A DNA stretch of 6,886 nt from Acidobacteriota bacterium. Lineage in GTDB: Bacteria > Acidobacteriota > Vicinamibacteria > Vicinamibacterales > UBA8438. A program made the position numbers and the translations under genes. This document shows, piece after piece, positions 1-5,661 of the stretch; positions within the stretch are counted from its first letter, which is position 1, and each line of letters starts with the position of its first letter. The notes beneath the pieces were generated by a model. It was not told the DNA's origin and did not search any database. It saw only the letters and a list, made by a program, of their open reading frames with translations. The stretch covers positions 1 through 6,886 of the forward strand of contig WTGR01000765.1 in NCBI GenBank assembly GCA_011523485.1, written 5' to 3'.

Positions 1-53
1 GCAGCAGACTCTTAATCTGCGGGTTCGGGGTTCGAGTCCCTGGCGGCTCACCA
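1..53 (+). tRNA. tRNA-Lys(CTT), 3' part; element integration site
   Basis: This is the 3' two-thirds of a tRNA; the acceptor 5' strand and D-arm lie before the window. The anticodon stem GCAGA (4-8) pairs with TCTGC (16-20) around the loop CTCTTAA, giving anticodon CTT (11-13) and lysine identity. The T-arm has loop TTCGAGT (31-37) between stems CGGGG and CCCTG (one G-T pair). The 3' end GCGGCTCA-CCA shows an encoded CCA. The adjacent integrase gene pointing at it marks it as the likely attachment site. tRNA 3' ends are the classic targets of tyrosine integrases. No second copy of the tRNA end occurs in the window, so the other att site is outside. Confidence 0.93.
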
Positions 54-1456
54 CTCTTTCCTGAGGAATTTGCGACTCTCTCCCCCTCCGACTCTTCGCC
101 GTACTGCCAATCGTACTGCCTATCCGCGCCCGAGCGGACGGACTCCGGCGGACGCCGGCGGACGATGCTCGACTCTGGAGCGGCACTGACCGGGCACGAC
201 AGAATCGCATCGATCTTGGCTGCGGCTTCCCGCTGCAGGCTCGGCACGACGTGGGCGTAGGTGTTCAGGGTCAGGCTGATCTGGGAGTGGCCGAGCGTTT
301 CCATGATGGTACGCGGGTCGACTCCCTGGGCCAGCAGCAGTGTCGCTGCCGTGTGTCTGAGATCGTGGTAGCGAATGGCGGGCAGCTCCGCGTCGCGAAG
401 GATCGCCTTGAACAACCGATTCACGTTGCGACCGTCAAGCGGTGTGCCTATTGGCGTCGTGAAAATCAGCCCAGAGTCGTGCCACTTCGCGCCAGCCGCG
501 AGGCGCTCTTCGCGCTGGCGCTCGTGGTGAGCACTCAGGGAGGCGACCACCAATCCCGGAATTGTGATCGTACGACGACTGCGAGTCGTCTTCGGTTCGG
601 CCAACCGAACGGTGGTCCGCACCTTCGCCAACCGGAGACGTACGTCGGCCAGGGCCGCGCCGATTCGCTTGCGCGCGCTCCTGTCCTGCGTGGCAGCCAA
701 CTGGGCGAGCAGCCGGCGCCGTTCGGCCGTTAACCGCTTGCGGCTCGCGGCATCACCTCCAGACCGTTCGAGCGTCTGACGTACGGTCAATTCGCGTTTG
801 TCCAGGTCCACATCAATCCACCGCAACCCCAAGGCTTCGCCGAGCCGCAATCCGAGCGCGAGCCCTACCGAGATCAGCGCTTCGAGCCGATGGCCGCTCA
901 CGGCTCCGAGCAGCATCCTCGCCTGTCCTGGCGATAGGGGATGGATCTCGCGGGGGCGATACCGCGGAGGAGTTGTCAGTGCCGCGGCATTGCGCGAAAC
1001 CAGTTCCCACCTCAGCGCTTGATTGAGCGCCGACCGCAGCACGGAGCGCACGTACCGGCGCGTCCGGGCGCTCACCCCCTTCTCCTCCTGATGTCGTAAC
1101 CACGCGGCAACGTCGCTCGGTCCGAGCTTGGCCAAGCGGATTCGCCCCAGCCCCGGCGCGAGATGATTGCGAACGACCTGCTCGTAGCTCTCGTAGGTCC
1201 GGGGCCGCACCTCGCCCTTCTTGTCCGCGAGCCAGCGCTCCAAGTAGGACGCGACGGTCACCTGCTCGCGTATCGGCGGCTCTCCACGACCCACCCGCTG
1301 CACGGTGTCGCGCAGCTTGTCCTGGACCTCGCGTTTGGTGCGACCGTAGATCGTCTTCCGACGGCGCTTTCCGTCGTGCCATCCGAGATCCACCTGGCCC
1401 ATCCACCGCCCGTCCGGTCTCCGCGTGACGGACCCCTCGCCCTTTCCGCGTCTCAC
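1..1456 (-). CDS. int: Phage-type tyrosine recombinase/integrase, 3' end open at window edge
   Basis: Site-specific recombinase that would integrate and, with excisionase, excise the element at the tRNA-Lys gene. The GTG start at 1456 follows GAGGAG by 9 bases, and an in-frame TAG lies upstream, so this start is firm. 485 codons are visible with no stop. Residues 1-60 resemble an AP2-like arm-binding domain (GSVTRRPDGRWMGQVDLG), 65-165 a SAM-like core-binding domain, and 180-415 the catalytic domain with R204 (GLRLGEA), K289 (EPKTTRSRRT), H364 and R367 (YHDLRH), H390 (LGHSQ) and nucleophile Y400 (NTYAHV). All active-site residues are present. Two oddities: about 45 extra, mostly charged residues (roughly 233-278) between R204 and K289, and a tail of at least 85 residues after Y400, the last 17 or so antisense to the tRNA. 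High confidence in identity; the true C-terminus is unknown. Confidence 0.95.
   Translation of the reverse strand, partial: MRRGKGEGSVTRRPDGRWMGQVDLGWHDGKRRRKTIYGRTKREVQDKLRDTVQRVGRGEPPIREQVTVASYLERWLADKKGEVRPRTYESYEQVVRNHLAPGLGRIRLAKLGPSDVAAWLRHQEEKGVSARTRRYVRSVLRSALNQALRWELVSRNAAALTTPPRYRPREIHPLSPGQARMLLGAVSGHRLEALISVGLALGLRLGEALGLRWIDVDLDKRELTVRQTLERSGGDAASRKRLTAERRRLLAQLAATQDRSARKRIGAALADVRLRLAKVRTTVRLAEPKTTRSRRTITIPGLVVASLSAHHERQREERLAAGAKWHDSGLIFTTPIGTPLDGRNVNRLFKAILRDAELPAIRYHDLRHTAATLLLAQGVDPRTIMETLGHSQISLTLNTYAHVVPSLQREAAAKIDAILSCPVSAAPESSIVRRRPPESVRSGADRQYDWQYGEESEGERVANSSGKSGEPPGTRTPNPQIKSLL
100..123. repeat. Tandem 12-bp direct repeat next to the att site
   Basis: CGTACTGCCAAT (100-111) is followed directly by CGTACTGCCTAT (112-123), 11 of 12 bases identical. 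It lies about 50 bp inside the element from the tRNA end and within the 3' end of the integrase ORF. Short direct repeats at this distance from a tRNA attachment core often are arm-type integrase binding sites, so that is the suggested role. It is inferred from position only. Confidence 0.5.
145..164. repeat. Tandem 10-bp direct repeat
   Basis: CCGGCGGACG occurs twice in tandem. It sits in the coding sequence of the integrase tail (encoding part of RRRPPESVR on the minus strand), and a related CGGACG precedes it at 135-140. It could be a further protein-binding site near the attachment site or simply low-complexity coding sequence. No function is assigned. Confidence 0.4.
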
Positions 1457-1562
1457 TCCGGTGCTCTCCTCTCGGCCATCGCGGCCCTAGCCCCGACCCC
1501 GCCCTCTTCCTTGCAGGGTCATTCTGACGTGGCCTCTTCCGCTCGGCGACCTGGCGGGCCAC

Positions 1563-1664
1563 TCACCGCCGCAGCGCGTCGACCGGCACGTACACCCGGT
1601 TGCGGCTGACGCCGATGGCCATGGCGGCTTCGGCCGGTCCATACCACAGCTGCTCAACGCGCAT
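1563..1664 (-). pseudogene. Excisionase relic with internal in-frame deletion (33 aa)
   Basis: The ATG at 1664 opens a 33-residue frame ending in TGA: MRVEQLWYGPAEAAMAIG continuing VSRNRVYVPVDALRR. It aligns with the intact excisionase at 2415-2663. LWYGPAEAAMAIGVSRNRVY matches LLYRPAEAAEALGVSRSKLY there, then it jumps directly to VPVDALRR, matching VPVEALRQ. The missing 18 or so residues (EMMNSGEIPCVRLGGVRR in the intact protein) are the end of the recognition helix and the wing of the HTH_17 fold, so the product should not fold as a normal excisionase. It lies about 107 bp upstream of int in the same direction, the usual place for xis. A functional micro-protein is possible but less likely than a deletion relic. 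Confidence 0.72.
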
Positions 1665-1694
1665 GACGGCACCTCGCAAAATGGCACGGAGACG

Positions 1695-1916
1695 GTGCCG
1701 GCCGGCACCGGCAACGTCCACGGGCACGTCGACAACAACGAGCCGTTACGCGCCGACGGTTGCGTCAACATCTGCGTGGAGCATACCCACTCCCGGCCGT
1801 TGCCGCCGCAGGCGTTCATGCGGCTCGCCGCCGAACTCGTCCACACGCGCACGCGTGCGGGCGAGACCATGGTCGAACGCCCGGGCGAATCGACGCAGTT
1901 GGCTGAATGCGCCTGA
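1695..1916 (+). CDS. Hypothetical small protein (about 73 aa)
   Basis: Not recognised. A GTG-started frame with strongly GC-biased third positions, unlike the competing frames here, encodes PAGTGNVHGHVDNNEPLRA and so on, with a His/Cys-containing stretch (VNICVEHTHS) and a probable helix (AFMRLAAELVHTR). The start is uncertain: no clear ribosome binding site precedes 1695, and the frame is open further upstream through the excisionase relic. It lies divergent to that relic with only about 30 bases between them, too little for two normal promoters. It may be a gene fragment whose 5' end was lost when the relic formed. Confidence 0.4.
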   Translation: MPAGTGNVHGHVDNNEPLRADGCVNICVEHTHSRPLPPQAFMRLAAELVHTRTRAGETMVERPGESTQLAECA

Positions 1917-2006
1917 TCTACCGCGGCGCCGGACCAGTCTTCCAGCAAACCGCGATCCGCGTTCCGAGTTCTTCGTCACCCGCAGTCTGCGCGCGGGGGC
2001 AAGCAC

Positions 2007-2164
2007 GGCCGGGGCGTCCCAGATGGTCGCTGTCCGGGGACGGCACGGCGGCCGATCCACTGGGACGCCAACGAAGGCCGGGGCGTCAACCCGGCGACAC
2101 GCGCGCGATGGGGAGTCGGGGAAGGCCAGCCGCGAACGCTCAACGAAGGCCGGGGCGTCAACCC
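2007..2164 (+). repeat. Three in-phase direct repeats, about 70-bp period
   Basis: A 24-bp sequence beginning CAACGAAGGCCGGGGCGTC is identical at 2069-2092 and 2141-2164. Its core GGCCGGGGCGTC also occurs at 2007-2018. The spacings are 69 and 72 bases, both multiples of three. In the frame where they read as protein, the copies encode GRGVPDG, NEGRGVNPATR and NEGRGVNPDGT. Phase conservation favours a duplicated coding segment over a non-coding array. There are too few copies, and the gap of 48 bases is too long, for a normal CRISPR. Confidence 0.7.
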
Positions 2165-2240
2165 CGACGGCACCGGCCGTGAAGCGACCACCCGGTACGC
2201 CGCCAAGTACTTCTCCGAAGCTCGTTGCCCTCGTTCCGAA
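2049..2240 (+). pseudogene. Possible remnant of an unrecognised plus-strand gene
   Basis: In the frame shared with the 1695-1916 ORF, codons from about 2049 to 2240 show coding-like third-position bias. They read PIHWDANEGRGVNPATR, a linker, then NEGRGVNPDGTGREATTR and YAAKYFSEAR. No ribosome binding site or convincing start is visible, and after about 2240 the reading becomes Arg/His-rich and unconvincing, although open to 2597 antisense to the excisionase gene. YAAKYFSEA faintly recalls the YIAKYATK-type motif of actinobacterial RepSA-like initiators. That is a weak resemblance and no function is claimed. Flanked by relics, it is best treated as a broken fragment. Confidence 0.3.
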
Positions 2241-2414
2241 CGGCATCCCGAACTCTTGCCGAGCGTCATGACAGCGCGCGCTGTGCCGCGCGCGCACCGG
2301 CGCCACCCAGATGTGGTCTGCTCGTCGTGTGCGCGGCGACAGGGCACACATCGTCGACCCCTGCACTGCCAGCGCTCAGACATCCTCGGCCGGTGCCCAT
2401 CGAGCCTGCTGTCC

Positions 2415-2663
2415 CTACGGCGAGCCGCGTCCCGTTCGATCATCGACCATCGTCCGTATGAGTTGCCGCAGTGCCTCCACGGGCACGCGGCGAACCCCTC
2501 CCAACCGCACGCAGGGGATCTCGCCGCTGTTCATCATCTCGTAGAGCTTGCTGCGGCTCACTCCAAGGGCCTCGGCCGCTTCGGCGGGCCGATATAGCAA
2601 GGGCTCTACTCGCGGGTGACTCGCTCCAAACCGGGCTTCCCCGTCTTGTGGTCCGGAACACAT
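2415..2663 (-). CDS. xis: Excisionase/DNA-binding protein, HTH_17 family
   Basis: An 82-residue protein starting at ATG 2663, six bases after a strong AAGGAG. Residues 22-70 form a MerR-like winged-helix excisionase domain: LLYRPAEAAEALGVSRSKLY (first two helices) and GEIPCVRLGGVRRVPVEAL (wing and final helix). This family binds DNA near attachment sites to direct the integrase toward excision, or acts as a small regulator. It points the same way as int, about 960 bp upstream, with the deleted excisionase relic between them. The N-terminal 20 residues are an unstructured-looking extension and the C-terminal RTMVDDRTGRGSP is a short tail. Confident on family; its partnership with this integrase is inferred. 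Confidence 0.9.
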   Translation of the reverse strand: MCSGPQDGEARFGASHPRVEPLLYRPAEAAEALGVSRSKLYEMMNSGEIPCVRLGGVRRVPVEALRQLIRTMVDDRTGRGSP

Positions 2664-3553
2664 GTTCGCTCCTTCGGCGCGTCCAAGCTTCGCGTCCGAA
2701 GGCAGCGTAGTGACCCGTGGTCGTTCTGCTGCCGTTTCGGGCCACTCTCGACAACAGTCGACTCAGGCGACGGAGCAGTGATGTGCCGGCTGCTCGTACC
2801 CGTTGTTGAACGATCGCGAGGTCGACGTGCTGGCGCGTCTGAGGCGGCAGCGGGACAAGGAGACCGGCCAAGCCCCGAAGTTGCCTTGCAACGGCGTTGG
2901 GGCATCTTCGCAAGGCTCGGGGCGCGTACCCGGCTCGATGAGAGCATTGCGGGCGGGCGAGCCGCATCCTGCCGGCGGCGGATTCGTTGGTCGGCGCCGG
3001 CACCCGCTGCCTCAACGCGGATCGAGCCGGCAGACGGCCAACGTCCGCGTGCTCGCACGGTCGTGCTGCCCCGAACCGCTCAATCCTCGTGCGGAGGCAT
3101 GGGTATTGCGCGATTCCCGACCGGGAAAAGGCACCACCATCATCTCCGGTCCGGCGGGTCAACGCCACGGCCGGCAAGACCTCGACAATCATCAGGACAT
3201 CCTCCGACGCGGACTGGTTGGGCAGCGCACGTGTCCTTCCGTCCCGGGACCGGCGTTCCGGTGCGGCGAGGGTGGTCCGTCGCCGTACGAACACGCACGC
3301 AAGGCGCGACGGCCGTCCCTCCGGGACCCGGCGCGGCCTGTGAGCGTGTACGTCCTTCATACCCGCGAACATGCGGTACCAGGACACCGGAATCGCCGCG
3401 GGGGCAGAAACCGCCCCAGGATGCGAGTTCTCATCGTGGCAAGGCTGCTGGTCACCGGCGCGTCGATGGCCGTACAGGTCATTCTCGCGGCGCACAGCGC
3501 ATGGTGCCTGCAAACCACCCGATTTTCTGACCATTTCTTGACATTTTCCGCCG
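2664..3553. other. About 890 bases without a recognisable gene
   Basis: Several frames on both strands stay open for hundreds of bases, as expected at this GC content, but none gives recognisable motifs, a consistent third-position bias or a ribosome binding site. A short plus-strand stretch near 2803-2870 (LNDREVDVLARLRRQRDKE) looks coding-like before losing that character, which suggests a decayed gene. From about 3520 the sequence becomes AT-richer, leading into the promoter-like region of the next gene. I see no RNA gene, CRISPR or insertion sequence here. Confidence 0.5.
3538..3543 (+). promoter_or_regulatory. Candidate -35 element TTGACA
   Basis: A perfect TTGACA lies in a locally AT-richer segment 32 bases before the ATG of the 91-aa gene. 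At the normal 17-18 base spacing the -10 position would fall on CCAAGC/CAAGCT inside the palindrome, which is a poor match. The promoter call is therefore tentative. If real, the palindrome would overlap the RNA polymerase site. Confidence 0.4.
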
Positions 3554-3576
3554 TTACGTGCCAAGCTGGCACGTAA
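3554..3576. promoter_or_regulatory. Palindrome overlapping a start codon (candidate operator)
   Basis: TTACGTGCC (3554-3562) and GGCACGTAA (3568-3576) are perfect 9-bp inverted arms around AAGCT. The last A of the right arm is the A of the ATG at 3576. The arrangement suits a dimeric repressor site controlling the downstream small gene, possibly autoregulatory, or an RNA hairpin that hides the start codon. It occupies the place where a ribosome binding site would normally lie. Confidence 0.6.
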
Positions 3577-3851
3577 TGGCCTTAACGAATGCACAGCGGC
3601 AAAAGCTCTGGCGAGAAAGACACCCTGAGGTCAAGCACGCGCGCCTTGAGGCTTACAAGGAGCAGAAGGCCGAGCGGAAGCGCAAGAAGACCGTGATGAC
3701 CGACTGCGGCGACCACGACGATCGCGGCGTGCGGGTGACGCTCGCCTATTGCGGCAAGTGCAGGAGCCTAGTCTCTGTTGTGCCCGGCGAGCTCGAGAAG
3801 CTCCACGCGCGCTGGCTTTCGCGCCCGTCGGAGCGTGACTGCGAACCATAG
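3576..3851 (+). CDS. Small basic protein with NAQRQKLWRERHPE N-terminus
   Basis: A 91-residue protein of unknown function. The N-terminus MALTNAQRQKLWRERHPE resembles the (T/S)NAERQRRYRERHP opening seen in many small phage- and plasmid-encoded proteins. Residues 8-38 are a very basic probable helix (EQKAERKRKK). Residues 44-62 hold C44, H47 and a C59-x-x-C62 pair (YCGKC) that could bind a metal. The frame is also open from GTG 3558, but ATG 3576 is preferred because it begins at the family-like N-terminus. Neither start has a ribosome binding site, and a perfect palindrome abuts the ATG. A nucleic-acid-binding or regulatory role is a guess from charge and motif. Confidence 0.7.
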   Translation: MALTNAQRQKLWRERHPEVKHARLEAYKEQKAERKRKKTVMTDCGDHDDRGVRVTLAYCGKCRSLVSVVPGELEKLHARWLSRPSERDCEP

Positions 3852-3867
3852 ATCGACTTTGAGGCCG

Positions 3868-4251
3868 TCACGCGCCGTTTCTCCCTGGCGCGGTACGGCG
3901 TCGTTGCCGGCGCCTTGCCTCACCGCGGCGTCTTTGTCGCTGATCACGTTCCCCCCTTGGCCGCAGCCGTCCCCCCGACGCGGATCCGTTCAGCAGACGA
4001 TCGACCCCCAACTCGTAGCGGCATGCCATCCGGCTGCGCTCACCGCACAGGTGGATGGTCGTGCCCACCCCGGCCTCGTCGGTCTGCTCGCTCCAGGCGC
4101 GTATCCACGCCGCCTGCGGCATCCGCGGCGTCCCTTCCTCGGAGCCCGCGAGCACGGCGAGTTCCACGAACGGGAACCGCCGCGCCACGCGTATCAGCGC
4201 TCCGGTGTTGCAGTACTCGTCGATTCCGGTCAGCGTCACGCGCTCGCTCAT
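3868..4251 (-). pseudogene. Truncated phosphoribosylanthranilate isomerase-like protein
   Basis: The ATG at 4251, after GGGAG, opens MSERVTLTGIDEYCN. The first 85 residues resemble the PRAI-like TIM-barrel family common in bacteria and phages: a first strand ITLTGID, then FPFVELAVLAGS, an aromatic/Trp segment (AAWIRAW), and the strand IHLCGERSR. That family is usually about 200 residues. Here, after YELGVDRLLNG, the frame turns into an Arg/Gln-rich tail (RLRPRGERDQRQRRRG) and stops at residue 127. In another frame, just past LLN, the DNA reads RIRVGG, reminiscent of the expected following strand, so a frameshift near 4000 is likely. The product would lack the second half of the barrel and is probably inactive. 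Confidence 0.55.
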
Positions 4252-4259
4252 CGGTCTCC

Positions 4260-4701
4260 CGTCCTCTTTCCCCGCGCGTGCAGAGCCTCCTCCGACATTA
4301 CCTACCGCGTCTGGATCCCGTGGGGCGACCCCCACCGACGCCGGGTGGAACTCTAGCTGATTCCTCCCCGGCCACGGCGGGCTTTGCCGAAAGCCCCATT
4401 TCGGGTCGACTCCTCAACCGGGCGCACCCGCGCCGACGCTGGGTCTTAGAACCGCCGGCACAGTGGTGCGGGCCAGGCCGGCCGTGCTTCCCCGCGGGTG
4501 CGAGGGCGGTCCGTACTTTCTCGGGCGCCTCCGCAGCCAGCCGCGGATCACCCCCGCTGTCGCGGGGCTCGCGGCCTTGACGCCGGCTCCGCGCACGCCC
4601 GTCCGGACTGGCTCCTGTCCGACGATGTCTAATTCTGACCCCGTACATGTTGTGGTCGACGACATGATCAGATTGACGCGCTTTCCGACGCCCGTTGACA
4701 C
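4260..4701. other. Non-coding stretch with GC-rich inverted repeats
   Basis: No gene is supported between the PRAI-like relic and the helicase fragment. Open frames are long only because of GC content. The stretch contains several CCCCGC/GCGGGG-type hairpins (two annotated separately), including GTGGGG-CGAC-CCCCAC at 4320-4335, and a locally AT-rich patch around 4628-4676. Confidence 0.45.
4484..4572. repeat. Pair of hairpin repeats resembling type I-E CRISPR repeats
   Basis: The first element, 4484-4512, begins GTGCTTCCCCGCG and ends GGTCC (29 bases). The second, 4545-4572, begins GGATCACCCCCGC and ends GCGGGGCTCGC (28 bases). Both look like the GC-rich 28-29 base type I-E repeat class with a CCCCGC/GCGGGG stem. 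The interval is 32 bases, the usual spacer length. Against a true array: the two are in opposite orientation, differ considerably, lack clear further copies and no cas gene is present. A degraded array or unrelated GC-rich hairpins are both possible. Confidence 0.25.
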
Positions 4702-5119
4702 CTGAAGGCACGCGGCCCCATGATGTGGGTCACCGTCCGAGCGTCCTACCGTTCGGAGAGCATGCCGACGGAGACGACGTTCTGGACCCGCTCGCCCGGC
4801 TGGCCCGGCCCGCCGACCGTATCGACCTGCCGCCGCAGCAACCCGGCCCGCTCCTGCCGCGTCCAGCTTCGGTGCCGCAGCGTCGTCGTCGTCTCCAGCA
4901 CCTGGACGGTCCACCGCGACGCCGTCGACCAGCGCCAGCGGCTCGCCAGACGCTTGCGCCTCGCTGCGGACCTTCGAGTCGATGTGCGGCGTCCGGTCCG
5001 GGTCTCGCAGTGCCTCGCTCCGCATCATCCCCTTGTCGAACGCGTGCTTGATCCAGGCGGCCGTCTCCGTTCGATTGGTGACTGTGATGAGCACTGGCCG
5101 GGCGGGTCGGATGGCCCTG
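4702..5119 (-). pseudogene. Fragment of type III restriction/DEAD-box helicase subunit
   Basis: The fragment begins near 5119 in one frame with RPVLITVTNRTETAAWIKHAF, then HIDSKV, typical of the helicase C-terminal half of type III restriction Res-like proteins. At 4863-4864 an extra G shifts the frame: with it removed, KLTRQERAGLLRRQVDTV follows directly, then GQPGERVQNVVSVGMLSE and, after a TAG at 4748-4746, DARTVTHIMGPRAF. Family members read SEGWDA(K/N)TVTHIMGLRAF, so the TAG replaces the conserved Trp. Similarity stops after RAF, before the expected QLLCEQVVGRGLRR motif VI. Only about 135 of more than 800 residues remain, with no ATPase (Walker) half or nuclease, so it is a dead fragment. 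Confidence 0.8.
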
Positions 5120-5207
5120 CTCTTCCCACCTGCGCCGCGTCTCTCACCGCAGGCGGTCGCAGGGTAGTTGACTCTCCGATGGCGGTGCGTACCGACCATT
5201 CGATTGG

Positions 5208-5661
5208 TCATGCCTGGCGGGTGTAGCGGCAGAGTGCCGCTGGAACGTAACGCGAAAGGTGACCGACGTTCGTCGTGGCAACGACCCCGTCTGTTGACCC
5301 GACGGTCGCGACATGGGCCGCGAGAATGAGGTCGCCATCGAGCGCCCTGTCGTCGGCAGTCGGATGACCCCGTTGACGAGCGTCTGCCCAGAACGCGGCT
5401 GCTTGCCGCATCGCCGCGGTCGTGAGCGGCAGGTACTCGACGAGTTTGGACAATCGCATCGAGCCGTCGGAGTCCTTGCTGGCGGCGACCCCGCAACAAT
5501 TCGCGGCGTACTTCGTAATCTGCGATCTCCGGCAGGACGACACGCGCACCGGCTGCGACGAGCGCCTGAAGCCACTGGGCGCAAGCCAAGCTCTCCGGCG
5601 AGCGCTTCGGGTTCGTCACCAAACCCAGCGGCCCGGCGTCGAGTGCGACCACCAGACTCAC
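5208..5661 (-). pseudogene. vapC: VapC-type PIN toxin, +1 frameshift
   Basis: PIN-domain ribonuclease toxin, normally cleaving RNA when not bound by its antitoxin. GTG 5661 starts VSLVVALDAGPLGLVTNP with the first acidic residue D8; E45 lies in LPEIADYEVRREL. After LDAIV (residue 71) the frame is lost at an extra base near 5448. One base further on it resumes as KLVEYLPLTTAAMRQAA, then TADDRALDGDLILAAHV and VVATTNVGHLSRYV, the remaining PIN motifs, ending at TGA 5208. Reconstructed length is about 150 residues, normal for the family. The GTG overlaps the antitoxin stop as GTGA, showing translational coupling. As read it would yield a truncated, inactive protein, unless the indel is a sequencing error. 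Confidence 0.85.

Noticed and set aside
813..1562. A 249-codon minus-strand open frame overlapping the integrase gene
   Set aside because: It is the integrase DNA read in the wrong frame: Arg/Gly/Ala-rich with no motifs, while the overlapping frame has every tyrosine-recombinase signature.
2007..2164. CRISPR array reading of the 24-bp repeats
   Set aside because: Only two full copies, a 48-base interval, no palindromic stem, and spacing in multiples of three with a conserved peptide.
2440..3594. A 384-codon minus-strand open frame over the central region
   Set aside because: No recognisable domain, and composition typical of a GC-rich shadow frame. Its 3' end is merely the excisionase DNA in a wrong frame.
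3768..3947. A 59-codon minus-strand ORF from GTG 3947 (VISDKDAAVRQG...), after a G-rich stretch
   Set aside because: It overlaps the better supported 91-aa gene on the other strand for over 80 bases and matches no family I know; it could be a real small gene but is not supportable.
4628..4676. Insertion-sequence end suggested by the motif GGGGTCAGAATTAGAC on the minus strand
   Set aside because: Similar strings occur near some transposon ends, but no transposase, partner inverted repeat or target duplication is visible here.
5193..5212. GACCA-TTCGAT-TGGTC hairpin as a terminator at the end of vapC
   Set aside because: The stem is only five base pairs, overlaps the stop codon and has no following T-run on the minus strand.
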